Below, piece by piece: positions 1 through 12,409 of a stretch of DNA of 64,000 nt. The notes beneath the pieces are model-generated. The model did not search any database, was not told the DNA's origin, and saw only the letters and a program-made list of their open reading frames with translations. Numbering within the stretch: the first letter of the stretch is position 1; the number at the start of each line of letters is the position of its first letter. The DNA is from Branchiostoma belcheri (Eukaryota; Chordata; Leptocardii; Amphioxiformes; Branchiostomatidae), in contig NW_017804342.1 of NCBI RefSeq assembly GCF_001625305.1, forward strand, positions 1,720,049 through 1,784,048, in the 5' to 3' direction. Position numbers and translations under genes: made by a program.

Positions 1-722
1 TCGAGTAGATTCACATGCACAGCACATAGATAGGGTACGGTTGACTGGAAAAATGTAAGGCGGTGAAATAATGTAGCTAGTTTAGCCAACAGGAATTAGA
101 GGTCAACACGGGGAATTCAGGAAGACAAGAATTTCATACTCCTTAATAGAAGCATAAAATCCTCATTTTTTTCATACTCCATTATAGAAGCATAAAATCC
201 TCATTTTTTGTTAGCCCTGTACGACAGTATATGAAAATCGATTTTTATCTATCAATGTAATGTAAATGGACTCTTAATCTGTGTAATGCAGGTCATATCA
301 TTTTTTAATTGTAATTTTCCTAGCCTTGCAAAGGATAGAGTCGTTGCTACCTTTTTTTTTCAAGAGTCATTGGTACATCATTTATAGTCATTTAATTTTT
401 TCTCGATTCTAAAATTGGCTTATTTTTGTCATTCGGAGTATATTAGACAAGTACAGATTTTAGAAACTACTTTTGCATTTTTGTCTTTTCCTGTTAATCT
501 GATAAGCTTCTGTAGAATTCTATGAAGACCAAATGCCCTGATATAAAAGATGGTGTTAGTGGCATACGTATTTGATTATTTATGCTTCATCTATTTGTGT
601 TATACAATTTAAGCAGTTGGCGTCTGTGCTATTGTATTTAAGCAAAATGGCCAGAAATAAGGTAGATAGCCTTTCGTACAGTCGGTGATTCTATTCTTAA
701 ATTATTTTGTTGTTAAATTCAT

Positions 723-723
<1 letters not shown>
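1..723. other. Left edge, no gene seen
   Basis: AT-rich sequence with short T-runs. A 30-base stretch around 150-210 is repeated almost exactly (the phrase 'gaagcataaaatcctcattttt' region occurs twice). No coding exon could be supported. Upstream exons of the lectin gene that begins to be visible at 1165 may lie here or left of the window, but I could not find them. Confidence 0.5.
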
Positions 724-781
<58 letters not shown>

Positions 782-900
782 ATCAATCAATCAATCAATC
801 TTTATTGCGCAACAATTGCAATGGATACAATGTATGGCAAGTGTTTAAATCAAAAGATAACAACAATACTAAAATCTACTTCTAGATACCTTATTCTAAC
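724..900 (-). mobile_element. LINE 3' end with (ATTG)n tail
   Basis: About 19 CAAT units (one unit interrupted by a G) run from 724 to 801 and pass directly into 'tttattgcgcaac'. Read on the minus strand this is an AATAAA-like motif followed by a long ATTG tail, the usual 3' terminus of a LINE with a short-unit tail. A related 3' end without the long tail lies at about 18421, inside receptor A, sharing 'tttattgc.c.acaat' and 'acaatgt'. Open frames reading QSINQSINQ across this tract are artefacts of the repeat. Confidence 0.55.
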
Positions 901-1164
901 GCTACCCTATACATGAAACACATGCTACCTTGCCATACGGCATGGTATACTTTTCAATACACAAGGTGCATACCAGGCATTGATTTTTATGGTGTTGATC
1001 TTTCCCTTTTTAAAATAAAGTATATAACTCTTACATGGTTGGCGGGGTACTAGGTGAGTATTTTGTCTGTTTACTACATGATGATATTTTAGCTTAATTG
1101 TATTCATAGTCACTCAGTTAGCATTACAAATGTCTGTCTGACCGAATCTAAATCTATAACACAG

Positions 1165-1627
1165 CCGCTCGTGTGTGGATTGGACTTCACAAAGTTGGGA
1201 AGCAGTGGAAGTGGTCGGATGGGTCACTCCTACGCTACAAAAACTGGCGTCGAGGTGAACCGAACAACCTGAAGGGGAGAGAAAAATGCGCCTTTGTGTA
1301 CTTAAAGGTGGGCGATTCTTTGTTCCTTTCGTGAACTTTGAAAGCTTACTAAAATGAAATATTTGTTTCAGGTCCTTTTCTTACTTAATTGATTTAAAGG
1401 ACATATATCAAGAATGGCAGGACTTGAATGAACATTGTTTATTAATAACCTTTATGGCTGTACATTAGGAAGAAAGTAAATATTACTTAGTCAATAAGCT
1501 GTGTGTTATTTTTCAACAGACAGTCAGACGTAACTATATTGGACCAAAGAAGAAAAGGGGACTATGGAATGATTCCAACTGCTGCATCAAGATCTTCTTT
1601 CTTTGCAAGATCCCCAAAAAGCAGTAA
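1165..1627 (+). CDS. C-type lectin domain protein, 3' end (two exons)
   Basis: Two spliced exons, 1165-1307 and 1520-1627, joined in phase 0 and ending in TAA. Exon one starts after an AG acceptor with two bases of a split codon and reads A-A-R-V-W-I-G-L, then a W-K-W-S-D-G segment and N-W-R-R-G-E-P-N-N. Exon two carries W-N-D-S-N-C-C and a final F-L-C-K-I-P. These are the WIGL core, the EPN calcium/sugar-selectivity motif, the WND calcium motif and the last conserved Cys of a C-type lectin fold. In characterised lectins EPN favours mannose-type sugars; that specificity is inferred here. Only the C-terminal half of the domain is visible, so upstream exons with the signal peptide and first Cys are missing. 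AATAAA follows 40 bases after the stop. The protein is probably secreted or a membrane ectodomain. Confidence 0.82.
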
Positions 1628-1666
1628 ATTATTTTACAGTAACAGATTTAAGAGAGACAACATCTA

Positions 1667-1743
1667 AATAAATAATGAAATTAATACAATTATATTGACC
1701 GTCTATTAGAGATGAACATATGTTGCAAAAGATCATTAATAAA
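1667..1743 (+). terminator. Poly(A) signals of the lectin gene
   Basis: AATAAA at 1667-1672 and again at 1738-1743 lie 40 and 111 bases downstream of the lectin stop codon. Either could direct cleavage. Confidence 0.5.
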
Positions 1744-4700
1744 GCGCAGATTGAAAATTAAAAACTCAACTTATCGATTGAATATTGTTGCCAGGTATAT
1801 TTTAGGAAATGTCACGTTGTTCTAGCACAAGCTGTTCAGACGTTATCAGACATTAAAGTTGGCCCGGGCACTTTTAGTCCTCGCTCTAGGCATAAAATGG
1901 GCTTATGTTATAATTAAAACTAATTAAGACCTCTCAATTTGTTATTTACCTGTTTGACAATGCCATTTATGACAGCTTAATGGCACATCTTTAAGCTATT
2001 TCACCATCATGACCTATCAATGCAGATAGTGATATCTGCGGCAATCTTTATTTTGGGGACTAATTGTTTGTGTCTTTACTTTACTTTACTTTACTTAGAA
2101 TATCCACCAGTAAAGCAAAGCTGCATAAATCCTAAAGTGTTCCATAGCCCTTGTTTACAAAACATAGCAATGCATTTCATACAGCAATAAAATACATAGC
2201 AAATTACAATATCTTACATTAACCTATATTTCATTTAATTGAAGTTTTGGTATATCTACATTTAATGTGTGGTAAGCAAGAACAAATCGTGTATTTTACC
2301 GAATTCCACGTAAATGCTACATTGTAACGATTCCACTTCCATCCGTTTAGGATTTTTGAAAATAATAATAGTAATAATGATTTATTCGTCATGCATTCGT
2401 CAGTTGTACAGAATAGCATGTCCCATGTAATTGGGACCTGAATTGCTCTGGTAATTACATAATTGACTGATTAACAAAAAGTTACCACACATTCAAATCA
2501 TTATACGTCATTATTATTAATATAAGATACTTTAAAAAATAGGAAAGGGAAATATCCGGTAGTAACATTCCATCATACAACTGTACGTTCTGTCACCCTA
2601 CATCCGGGAGCCTTAGAAGACATAAACTGGTACTGTTGTAACTAATCAATAAATCTCACGGCCAACCCTCCAAACGGTTTATGTTCCTGCGAGGTTATGA
2701 TGACCTTTGCTTTAGATGGAAACTGTTTCTTCTGGTCGACTAGAATGACAATCTACTCTGTGTTATCAAGAGACACTTGGATTACGATCTGGTACTCTCT
2801 CCAGGATGGCGTAAATGTTTAATAGACTCCTCTACCAATCGTGGTTGTTGGTAGTAACACGGAGGGTCTGCGGAAATGTGGGGTTCGGTGTGAATCCGAG
2901 GTGGTCGTCTCCGTGATTGCGGCATAATTACATATTCTGCCTTCATCTGCGCTGGAAGTTTTGATTTCACGTTGCAATTAATGGATACAGAGGTAAGACG
3001 TTTTATTATTTCTACCAATGAGTAACAAACATGAAATAAAACGTATCGCTTTTACAGGACGAATATTTCGTGAATTGATATTTTGCGGGGGCTCCTTTCA
3101 GGGGCAAATACATTCGTGTTGAACGCACTGTCAGTGTAAAGCTAACATTACAATACCTGGTAGAAATTCCAAGAACTGCAATTAGATTGGTCTCTTTGAT
3201 TAATGTAGGATTCTACAAATATTCCGGCATAAAATTGCAGAATTTTAGCTATTCTCTTACGGGGGGTAACCTTTTGCCAAATTATTTAGCCACGTTAGTG
3301 TTGCGAGCTTTGTACTGTACTTGGCATAGGATGGTGTTGGATTTATAGACAATCATTCAGATACCATTTCATGCGTAAACAACAATTACACCCTCGAACC
3401 AGTGCGTGTTGTCACAAATGATAATGTTTTAAGGTGCAATTTAGCTCGATGTAGCGTTATATTAAGAGCACGTAACATTTGATGCTACATAATTTGGTCT
3501 GACTAATGACAGCAGAAACAATCAAACACACAGTGTATCTTGGATACATTTTAATGACCACTAACAAAAAGGACATTCGCGCTTGCCTTATAACATCATA
3601 GATTACTACTCTGTTATTATAGAATAGGGTTCTGTCCAGTTGGGTTTACCGATGGCTATAGCCATAGGCATCATTACTCCAGATACACCATAATGTAACT
3701 CATGGCACCGTCTCTTCTTCAACCTCGGAAAATAGTCTATGAAAAGATTGGTTTTATTTAAGTATGTCTGTTAGCAAGACTTTCTCTGTTTCTTTTTTAG
3801 TGTTAGCGGGGACTGACTGTACAATCTAAAACATGTTTGAAATTCTTTTTGGACAGCTGAAATAGAAAAAAATGGGAAACAGATAGATAAAGAAAAATGT
3901 CATCAAAATATAATTACAAATTTTGTTTCTAATGATAGCTAAATTTTATAATGTAACATGTGTAGAACAAAGCTTATATCTCATCCTGATATTTACATTT
4001 AGGTATTGTGCTAGTACAAATATAAATCTGCACACATATCCTGGAAAAGCTAAACTGAACTGCTTCAATGTAGGGTGCGATAAATGAACCAAGTATTTTG
4101 AATTTCGTTGAATGACTCGTACTACCAGGACTTAAAAAGGATTGGATTTTACAATAGCAATAATGCCAGTAAAGTCGAATGATGTTTCTGAATTTCGAAT
4201 GATGTTTCGCAATTGGTGCTAAAAGTCAAAGTAAAAGTTATTTTTTTCAGTACACATTTTCCGACACATTTTACTGAAACAGATATAATAAAAGAGTTAT
4301 AATTAAATCCGTACAATGCAGACTTTAAGTCGTGGGCAAAAGGTACACATGTAGCTGCGGCCATTTGAGATGCACCAGGTGCGTGTACCGGTAATGTTAC
4401 AACAGAGACTTCAACCAAATAACCGTACAACAGCCCAGTAATTAGATCGTCCTCTATCGATAGTCACTTGATATGCCTCGTCACAACCTGAATCAACTGG
4501 AGTCAGGTCGTACCAAGGATTTCTTGACGTTTTCCAATAATTTTTTCAACGATTAACGCGCTGATTTAGTCTTTTAGTTCAACTAGAATAAAGATTTTAT
4601 TGTATCTCAAAGATCCTATAGTTAACAATACATGTCTGGGCTCATGTTTATGTCTGACTTTTTTATACTGTAAGTAAAAACTAACAAAATACAAACCATT

Positions 4701-5863
4701 TTGCGACAACGCATTAATCAAAGCACCTTGCAACTCTTGAACGTAAGCCTCATCGTCCGATTACTCTGGATATATCAGTCAATAAAATGTGAGAATATAT
4801 TACAAGCCATTCCTTTTCTTTTACCACATGCTAAGTACATTTTTAATTTGGTTGTCTGTTGCTTTTCTACAATAAACTACAAACGTGGTTAAAAGTATGA
4901 TTCAAAACCAAGGAATATTTTCATAGTTTTAGACATTTCTAGAGCACCGTAATTATGGCGCATGTAATATTGTCTGTACCGATGTGGAATGTTCGAACGT
5001 GTTTGTATGCATGGTGAATGAAGACAACCGTACTAGATGTATCAATTAGGTAATTTCATCACGGTTATAATCGTACGTATTGACCCAACGGTCATCACTG
5101 ACTATAGCTACTGGATTGGGGTTGACTGTTTTTCATCTTCAAAGCACCTTTTCGACTCACTGGTTAATAACTGAAAGGACCATCATCTAGTTTATGGCCT
5201 ACAAATCTACAATGGGTGTCACTCGAAGACAAAGGAAACATGCTCAGACTATAGATGATGTGCAAAGTTAGACTACGGAATTTGCGGTGTGAAACTATTT
5301 ACCATCATGTGCACTATAAACAAGGGCACATTGCTTTAAACTAGGATCGCTGCTAGATGTGCAAAGGTTATAGAAATGACAGGTCGTTCAGAATAATAAA
5401 ACAATCCGATTCCCTGCTGCGTGTCTGCAAACCCGATGTGCTAGGCAGAATAATGCCTATGTTCACAATATACTAAACAAAGTTTTTTATTAGCTTGTAC
5501 GTCATTTCTTATTGTGTGTCGCTGTATGTGTAGTCTTCTTGTTTTATCAATGTATGGCGCGGAGCCCCACTGGAATCACTAACGTACAGCTAGGCAATCC
5601 TAAAAAATAATGGCCGAAAATTAAGATATAGATTATTAACCCGAAAAATAGATAATAAGATGCGTGCAATAGGTATGCACAGAAATAAATGAAAATGTAA
5701 AACACAGATATATGAGGAACTGACCACAATTCTGCGTAATACATTGTAACAATCAACTCACACATTGAAACAACGTTATTTTGGTCCAAATCGTAAAACC
5801 TTCAGTAGGGACTCCCATGCATATAGAGGCTTTTTAAGACATATGTTTCCTTTGTTTCCATAG
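1744..5863. other. Non-coding stretch, no gene recognised
   Basis: AT-rich DNA with no splice-bounded coding exon that I can support. It holds a short (TTTAC)n run near 2077-2096 and ordinary mononucleotide runs. Open frames here are short, lack domain features and do not link up by splice phase. Confidence 0.5.
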
Positions 5864-5868
5864 CCTAG

Positions 5869-5966
5869 ATGGATAAGAAAGATGGATTAGGATGGTTATC
5901 AAATGCCAAACCTAATTTAGCTGCCGACTCTCTTTCCTCCTCTCCGCCATTTGCAGCTAAAAAAAG
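5869..5966 (+). other. Possible orphan first coding exon
   Basis: A pyrimidine tract and AG (5861-5863) precede an ATG at 5869. The following 98 bases are open and end at AG|GTTAGT. The 32 residues begin M-D-K-K-D-G-L-G-W-L-S-N and end S-P-P-F-A-A-K-K, with a coding-like composition and no low-complexity repeat. No downstream partner exon in a matching phase (2) was found, and I do not recognise the family. It could equally be a chance open stretch. Confidence 0.2.
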
Positions 5967-6177
5967 GTTAGTAACCAGACTGTCCCTTTACTTTGGGGGT
6001 ATTTCTACTTGATTCTTATACTCTTCTTGTGCTCTTCTAACTCTTACAATAAAACCCTGCTGGTGTGTGATTGCCCCAATCATTCACGAGACAGGCGCTC
6101 AAAAAATTATAATGAAAGTAATGTAGATCAGCGTCATATTACTCACGGAGAATGAACAATGCCATTAATGAAATGTT

Positions 6178-6190
6178 GGGGGGGGGGGGG
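6178..6190 (+). repeat. Poly(G) run
   Basis: Thirteen consecutive G, a candidate slippage or G-quadruplex-forming tract in intergenic DNA. Confidence 0.7.
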
Positions 6191-6604
6191 TAAGCTTAGC
6201 CTCTAGGAAAATGCCCATGAAATGTTATATTGATCTTATTGACTTAACAGTAAAGCTTTTGACACCAGTCTTCTAATATCGATCTGTAGAAGATTGCACT
6301 TGTACGCACAGTGGGATGGTCCCAGGAAGTTCAATGTCATTGCGAGCAATCTAGCCTCCAGGTATGTTACGAGGATGGCATGAATAAGTTGGAGAGAAAC
6401 ACATATTTTATTTAAAATACCTCCTTTGTTTCCTTTTTATCAATGCATCTCAATATTGCAACCATTCCTATTTTAAATTGTATATCGTTTGTTACCTATG
6501 TTAATTCATCTGAATCGTAACTGCTCTTATTTTATATCGGTAGTTGTTTATTTTGCAGTTCTAAGGGCTAGTCATTCATCATGGTTCTTTATGCAAAACA
6601 ATTT

Positions 6605-6760
6605 TAAATTTTAAATTTTATTTATTTTACCAGGGCATACCTCAGATCCGTTGATCTGATTTTCAGGTATCCCTGGGCACACACACATTAAAAGTACATT
6701 CATAAAAATTACAAATTGAACACAGCAATATACAAATAATGTTAAAACACTCTTTACAGT
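6605..6760 (-). mobile_element. Probable LINE 3' end with terminal hairpin
   Basis: TTTATTTATTTTACCAGGG is followed by a short hairpin in which 'ccagggcatacct' pairs with 'aggtatccctgg'. Similar 'tttatttatacaggg' starts occur at about 27205 and 43580, and the 43580 copy is joined to reverse-transcriptase C-terminal coding sequence. On the minus strand these look like LINE 3' ends. No coding sequence is visible here. Confidence 0.3.
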
Positions 6761-6911
6761 CTAACGAAGCAAATAAAAAAATTAGTTGCTTTTACCATAT
6801 TGATTGACCTGCTGATGATGTCATCCTAATGTTTCTATTCGTTCCGAAATTGTGGCGATGCGGCTTGGTTTCAAATTGTGGGTGAAATTTGTATTTGTTC
6901 TTGGCACAATT

Positions 6912-7165
6912 TATTCTACGTTATGAGTAGGCAGATGATTCGTAATTAATATTACACTATTTATAATATAATATCATATGATATAATATGTTATTCATTA
7001 CGATCAACATACATTGCTTTTGATAATGTTACATGTCAACTGTACACACTTATTAATATTGGCTGTTGCTTCAACAGGAAAATCATACAGGCAAATGCAA
7101 TTCGTTATTATCTATGAAGAGTTTTTAAATATGTTTACTTTAATTTTGATAACGCCATTAATCAT
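6912..7165 (+). repeat. Direct repeat, copy 1
   Basis: Shares a series of blocks in the same order with 7657-7925: 'acgttatgagta', an AATATAATATG-rich block, 'atattggctgttgct.caacagga', 'atcatacagg', 'actttaatt' and 'catttgatcataa'. The copies are clearly diverged. No coding potential. Confidence 0.6.
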
Positions 7166-7656
7166 TTGATCATAAGAGGGTATAATTACAAGCAAGAATC
7201 GTCTTATCGCCGTGTGGAATCCCCTGTATCTCTTTTATGATGCCGTCTTCTGTTGAAACTGTCGCACACATTAAATATGTAATCAGCGTTAAATTCACAT
7301 TGGTTGGGACCTAGATTTCATACATTAGCACGGCTCTATACGATACACTATGCTAAGATACGCTATGTTGTGCTTCGACATGATTTAAGCATAGCAGTAC
7401 AATTTGATATTTAATTGATGATTAATTATAACCAAGTAACATTTTCCTCCTTCAGCCTATTGTCCCACGAGTAACGTCCCTGTTTCACCATTGTGCTGCA
7501 GTGTTCCCTACTTGATTACGGGTATTTCACATAAGTGGGTCGTTTGAACACAACGGCGTCATTTGTAACACTCATATGCCAGGACTGATCTCCGCCTTAT
7601 CCGTCTGACCTACATTAGAGAACCCAATGTAATTCCAGGGCCGCAATACAGAGATG

Positions 7657-7925
7657 TTCCACGTTATGAGTACCTAGATAGCTCTATGTGATAATTTGCT
7701 ACATGTAATAAGTTCCGACGTGTAAAATATAATATGGTATAATATGTTATGTATTACCTTTTTTAAAATGTTCCAAGTCACCTTTTCACACTGATACGTG
7801 TAAATATTGGCTGTTGCTACAACAGGAATATCATACAGGTAATGGGAATCGCTATTATTTTAAAGAGTTAATGAATAGTTTTACTTTAATTGTAATAAAG
7901 CTATAAACATTTGATCATAACATTT
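7657..7925 (+). repeat. Direct repeat, copy 2
   Basis: Second member of the pair starting at 6912, with the same blocks in the same order and a similar length. About 490 bases separate the copies. It could be an old segmental duplication or two insertions of one non-autonomous element. Confidence 0.6.
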
Positions 7926-8694
7926 CAGCATGACTGTCTGGTATTGACATTAACTGCCATTTCTTAGCACATTTTTATAATAGTTAAATACCAAAAGCAT
8001 CATTGAAATAGCCCCCCCCCCCTATTTTGGTACCACCACAAATATAGAGCTATGATAGCCTACAAGCAACCTTTTTCTCGTCAGCGACATCGATTTTTTT
8101 CCTCTCAGTAATCTATATGCTATGAGGTTGATTCAACTTTACGTTACTAAAAATTATCCCCATAAATGATTTTGAAGATCTAGTTTTACTGTCTTGACAT
8201 CCCTTTGGATACCTTTATTGCAACCTACAGCCACACGTTCCGCACTTGATACTATCTAATAGCTGTTTCAGCAACCGAGCGAACAACATCTCTTATATTA
8301 ATCAAGAAACGCCTGGTTGGCCAAAGCAGTGATATCAACTTCAACGTCAATAGTCATCTAAGGTCGATACAATAACGTTTTGAGACGAAATAGGCCGGAT
8401 ATTTACGGTGGAAATTAAGATTTCCCCATCCTCAACTTGGGTTCAGGTTTGTTCGTAAAATCTATAATAGTTCATAACTGTAATAAATCCATTCCTCTTC
8501 TCCTCTTGCCAATATGTTACACCTGATATTGCATCCGTATGAATGTACATACGTCAGTAGAATTGTTATGTATTACTGATAACCTAGCTTCCAGGAGTTA
8601 CCGTAGTCAATAATCAATGAAATATACTCCTGGGAACAGCACGTCATTTAAATCTATCTGAACACAGGCAGAATTATGTTTCAACACGAGAATT

Positions 8695-9028
8695 AAAGGC
8701 ACTTAGAGCGATTTCAGGGCCTAAAAATCAATTTTCTGGCCACTTTTTTTATTGTAGTACATCGTAAATTGATTTAATCCTATCCCCTAGCATACTGATA
8801 TATACGGTTGCTTGTTTCATAACGTAGCCTGGCTCTATGTATTAATTGGTGGTACCGTAAAACATAAAAGGGCCCTAGACGTGGCATTTAGACTCTTTCA
8901 GACGCTTCAAGTATGAAATAATGAAGAAAACATGCTAAAAAAGTAGTATATGTCAATATGAGAGAGATTTCCTCATCCAGAATATATTTTTTTCTGTTTT
9001 GCCGCCCTAAAATTACATTGGATGCCTT
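8695..9028 (+). mobile_element. MITE family 1, copy 1
   Basis: Begins 'aaaggcacttagagcgatttcaggg' and ends 'gccgccctaaaattacattggatgcc', which are imperfect inverted ends. Internal phrases 'gtatgaaataatga' and 'ctcatccagaatata' recur in the copy at 10842-11216. No open reading frame, so a non-autonomous element. Other copies: 32060-32232 (minus) and a diverged one at 38390-38725. Confidence 0.5.
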
Positions 9029-9535
9029 TCAAGCCGAATCATTGGCTATCGTCTGACCAATGATAGATTAAGTGCTTCCACAATCATTCTTATGAAGGCA
9101 TTAACATGCTCTAGTTGTACGGTCACCAAGCGCTGCGTTATATAGAGGTCTGTAGGTGACATTGAAGAATTAGCCACTAGCGCCCAGGTTATCTACATAG
9201 CCGGTTAATTGACCCATAACCCCTGTATAACATGGGCTTTTTTCAACTATGGATTTTCCTCAGCTGTGACCTTAATCCCGTCACGTCCTACAACCAATAA
9301 ACCCGATTCTACCTCCTCAAAAATCAATCATGCCTTCCTTGCGGAATTGGATAAGAATACGTGATCCCTTGAATTAATCCCTAGCACGAATACCACCGTT
9401 ATGAAGATATAAAAATAAATGTGGTATATTAAGCAGCTGATTGTCATTTCTTAAATTGATGATGAGAAATATGATGTAGTTGTCTACAAAGAATCCTCTA
9501 AAATTACCAGGGCGATTCTCAGAGACAGATTGAGG

Positions 9536-9890
9536 CCCCAGTCACACATCGAGGACATTCCCCCGACATTCCCCCCGAACACCAGTCAACCAAGGTCAGC
9601 TGAAGTTCGGCACCATATATTCTCACCAGATTCAGCCACACAAAATACACTTTCTACACGAATTTAAACGAATTCGATTGAAATTTAGGTGGAATTTCAC
9701 CCCCTATCATGCCCTGAACACAAATGTCTTAAAATCCCAAATGGTTGGCAGGTGTTTTTGCTGACTTACAGCCGAACACCAGCCTACCTTGGCTGAACCT
9801 TCCGACCAGCGCAGGCGAAAAGTAGCCGATGGTCGTCTGGCCTTTGGCTAGTGCTTGGGAGTCCGAATTCGTAAATGTGTGACAGGAGCT
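9536..9890 (+). mobile_element. MITE family 2, copy 1
   Basis: Outer ends GTCACACAT (9541) and ATGTGTGAC (9875) are exact reverse complements. The interior carries 'ccgaacaccag' phrases near both ends. Related 'cacacat...gccgaac' sequence occurs at about 12643, 33852 and 61470. No coding sequence. Confidence 0.55.
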
Positions 9891-10781
9891 TAATGCCGTA
9901 TTAGTACTCCTCTCCTTGGAAAGTGTGTAGGACTCAGGAGCTAAAATAGGTTTGGTAAAAGGCTATTTGTGTTTTTGATAGTCAAACTAGCCTTCGTTAC
10001 ACGATGGGTGGCAGGTGGTTTTGACAGTTGATGGAGGTGATTTGACAGTTGATAAATGGGGAGGTCACACTTGAAGGTGACTCAGCACGCGCCTGGTGGG
10101 AGTAAGTGGGCGGTATGTGGAGAAATTCAGGAAGTGATGTTAGATTACATGATTCAACCCCCTCCACAGTTCAATATATCATAAACATAGAAACCTGAAA
10201 CACTTCCCTGAAGGGTCAAGAAACCTCAAAATACTTTTTCTCTGAAATCCTTTCTGTCCTTTCTCTCCATCACGTTTTGATAGAGGTGTGAACAATCATA
10301 CACATTGCATTTTGTAACATTAATTTTAAGTACAGAGTATTTTTTCCGTTCATAGAAGAAAGGCTTTTCTTGTATGTAATTTTAGCACGAAAAATGCCAT
10401 ATATACCACGCCGGCTTTTTCACAAATACTTGTTTAACCTAAGATTAGCAACCATGTGGGACTCTTTCCCTAAGACGCTTTTAATAGTTCTATGAAACGT
10501 GTTCTGTAAACGTGAGTACGCATAGAGCATCTCCAAACAGGCCGCCACTGTCTCAAAGGCACATAAAGATTGATCTTCAAATTGTGCGCTTACCCATAAG
10601 GGAGCCGTACGCAGCTGATGGTACAATACGATCTTACTACTCCATTTATTATCTTCCAGCTTCTGTCCGGAATCACAGTATCTGTCTTTGTTTATGTTTC
10701 AGAAGGAAGACTTATCGGGTTTCTGAAAGGGAATCTCGCATCGTTAGCGTTATAAAGGTACAAGATTTTTAGTCCGACACC

Positions 10782-12371
10782 ATGGATGAACCAGGCAGTG
10801 TTCTACGTGTAGCTGTGTTCGAGGTAAGAAATTTGTTGATTTAAGGCATCCAATGCAGTTTCAGGGGAGCAAAACTGGTCCATTTTCTGGTTATTCTTTT
10901 AAAATATTAAGTTGAATTAATCCTATACCATAGGAGACTGTTTTTTGTGATGCAAAGATTCGATGTCACTAACCAAAAACGGTTTCTTGTTTTGTCTGAA
11001 CAAAAACCCTACGCCGATTCTATGCATTAGTGGGCAGTGCCCAGGAAATAAAGAGATGCCTTACGTAGCTTGTTTTGGGCTTTTTTTAACGCCTCATGTA
11101 TGAAATAATGACAAAAATGTGCCAAGGAATGACAACAAATGTCAATATCAGACTATTACTCATCCAGAATATAATATTTTTGTCTAGCCGCCCTAGATTT
11201 GCATTGCTTGCGTTAAACTGGCAATGCTTCAAATATGATAAGTGATACATTTATCTTGACAACACCCTTTGTCAGGCGAACAGAGTGAATCCTTAATACT
11301 GATTTGATATTGAGGCACATTATGGGTGATTACGTTTTGCCTTTTTTGGACCATCGGTTTTAAGGTTGACCTGATTATACGTAGGTATTTGGTATGTTTA
11401 GTGTTGATAGTGTTGATGCCGCATTATGTATCATTAGGCCGATACAGAAAGGCAATTTACAAAGTAAGCTGCATTAACCCTCAGCTACTCTATTAGTGGC
11501 GGTGTCAAAATATTACACCATACAAATGTGTTTAAAAAATGACAACAAGGATGTTTGCCATGATTTTCATAATATATTACATTCTTGTAGTTTCTGGTGG
11601 CGAAACAAACCCAGTGTGCCTCGTTAGGCCTGTTTTACCGCCTGCTATGAATGTCAGAAATTTAGGATAATTGCAAAAAACATGGAAGTAAGTGACAATC
11701 ACAGGAATTTTTTTTAATTAAAAGATTTTAGTTTTGGGTGCAAAAAGGTTACATAAAGACCATTTAAGACTTTGAAACACTGGAGACCATTGCAAGAAGA
11801 CACTTTGCAATGCCCAGTGTAATTTTTTTCTTACTAAAAATTCTGAACCTATTGCAGAGCCATTTGCAATTTTATGCTGCAGCTTAATGATATAAAATCA
11901 CTTCGACAATGGGAAGGAAGGGCCAGTAACCTGAATAGCGATGCTAATATGTTGAAAGGTATTGAAAATGACAATCTAGATAAGAAAATGTCAATAATTT
12001 GGCGAAAAGTTTGCATAACATTGCTTTAAATTGCAGAGACCACCATTTGTGGTAAAAGAAGCAAGTCCCACGGGATATGAGTGGGTTGGATTTTGCATCA
12101 GTCTGCTGGAAGAGTTGTCCAGAATTCTGAACTTCAACTACGAACTGTACGAAACTCCGGATGGGATTTCCGGAAACGAACTGCCTGATGGAACCTGGTC
12201 AGGGGTCATTGGAGAAATTACTTCCGGGGTACGTCGACATTTCATTCACAAGTAGAATGTCTACAGGTATGTAGTTATTGTGCAAGGAAAGCAACACCAG
12301 CTGTCAAAGAGGTCATATAACTATCTAAAACAGTTGTAAAACAGCGAGATCTATCTATCTATCTATCTATC

Positions 12372-12409
<38 letters not shown>

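Noticed and set aside
685-916. Two overlapping open frames with QSINQSINQ repeats
   Set aside because: They translate the CAAT microsatellite tail of a LINE; no domain, splice or start support.
2782-3018. 78-codon minus-strand frame
   Set aside because: No domain, no splice context, ordinary chance length.
10751-10757. TATAAAG as a TATA box for receptor A
   Set aside because: It lies only about 25-31 bases before the ATG, so the start site would fall on the ATG itself; probably chance.
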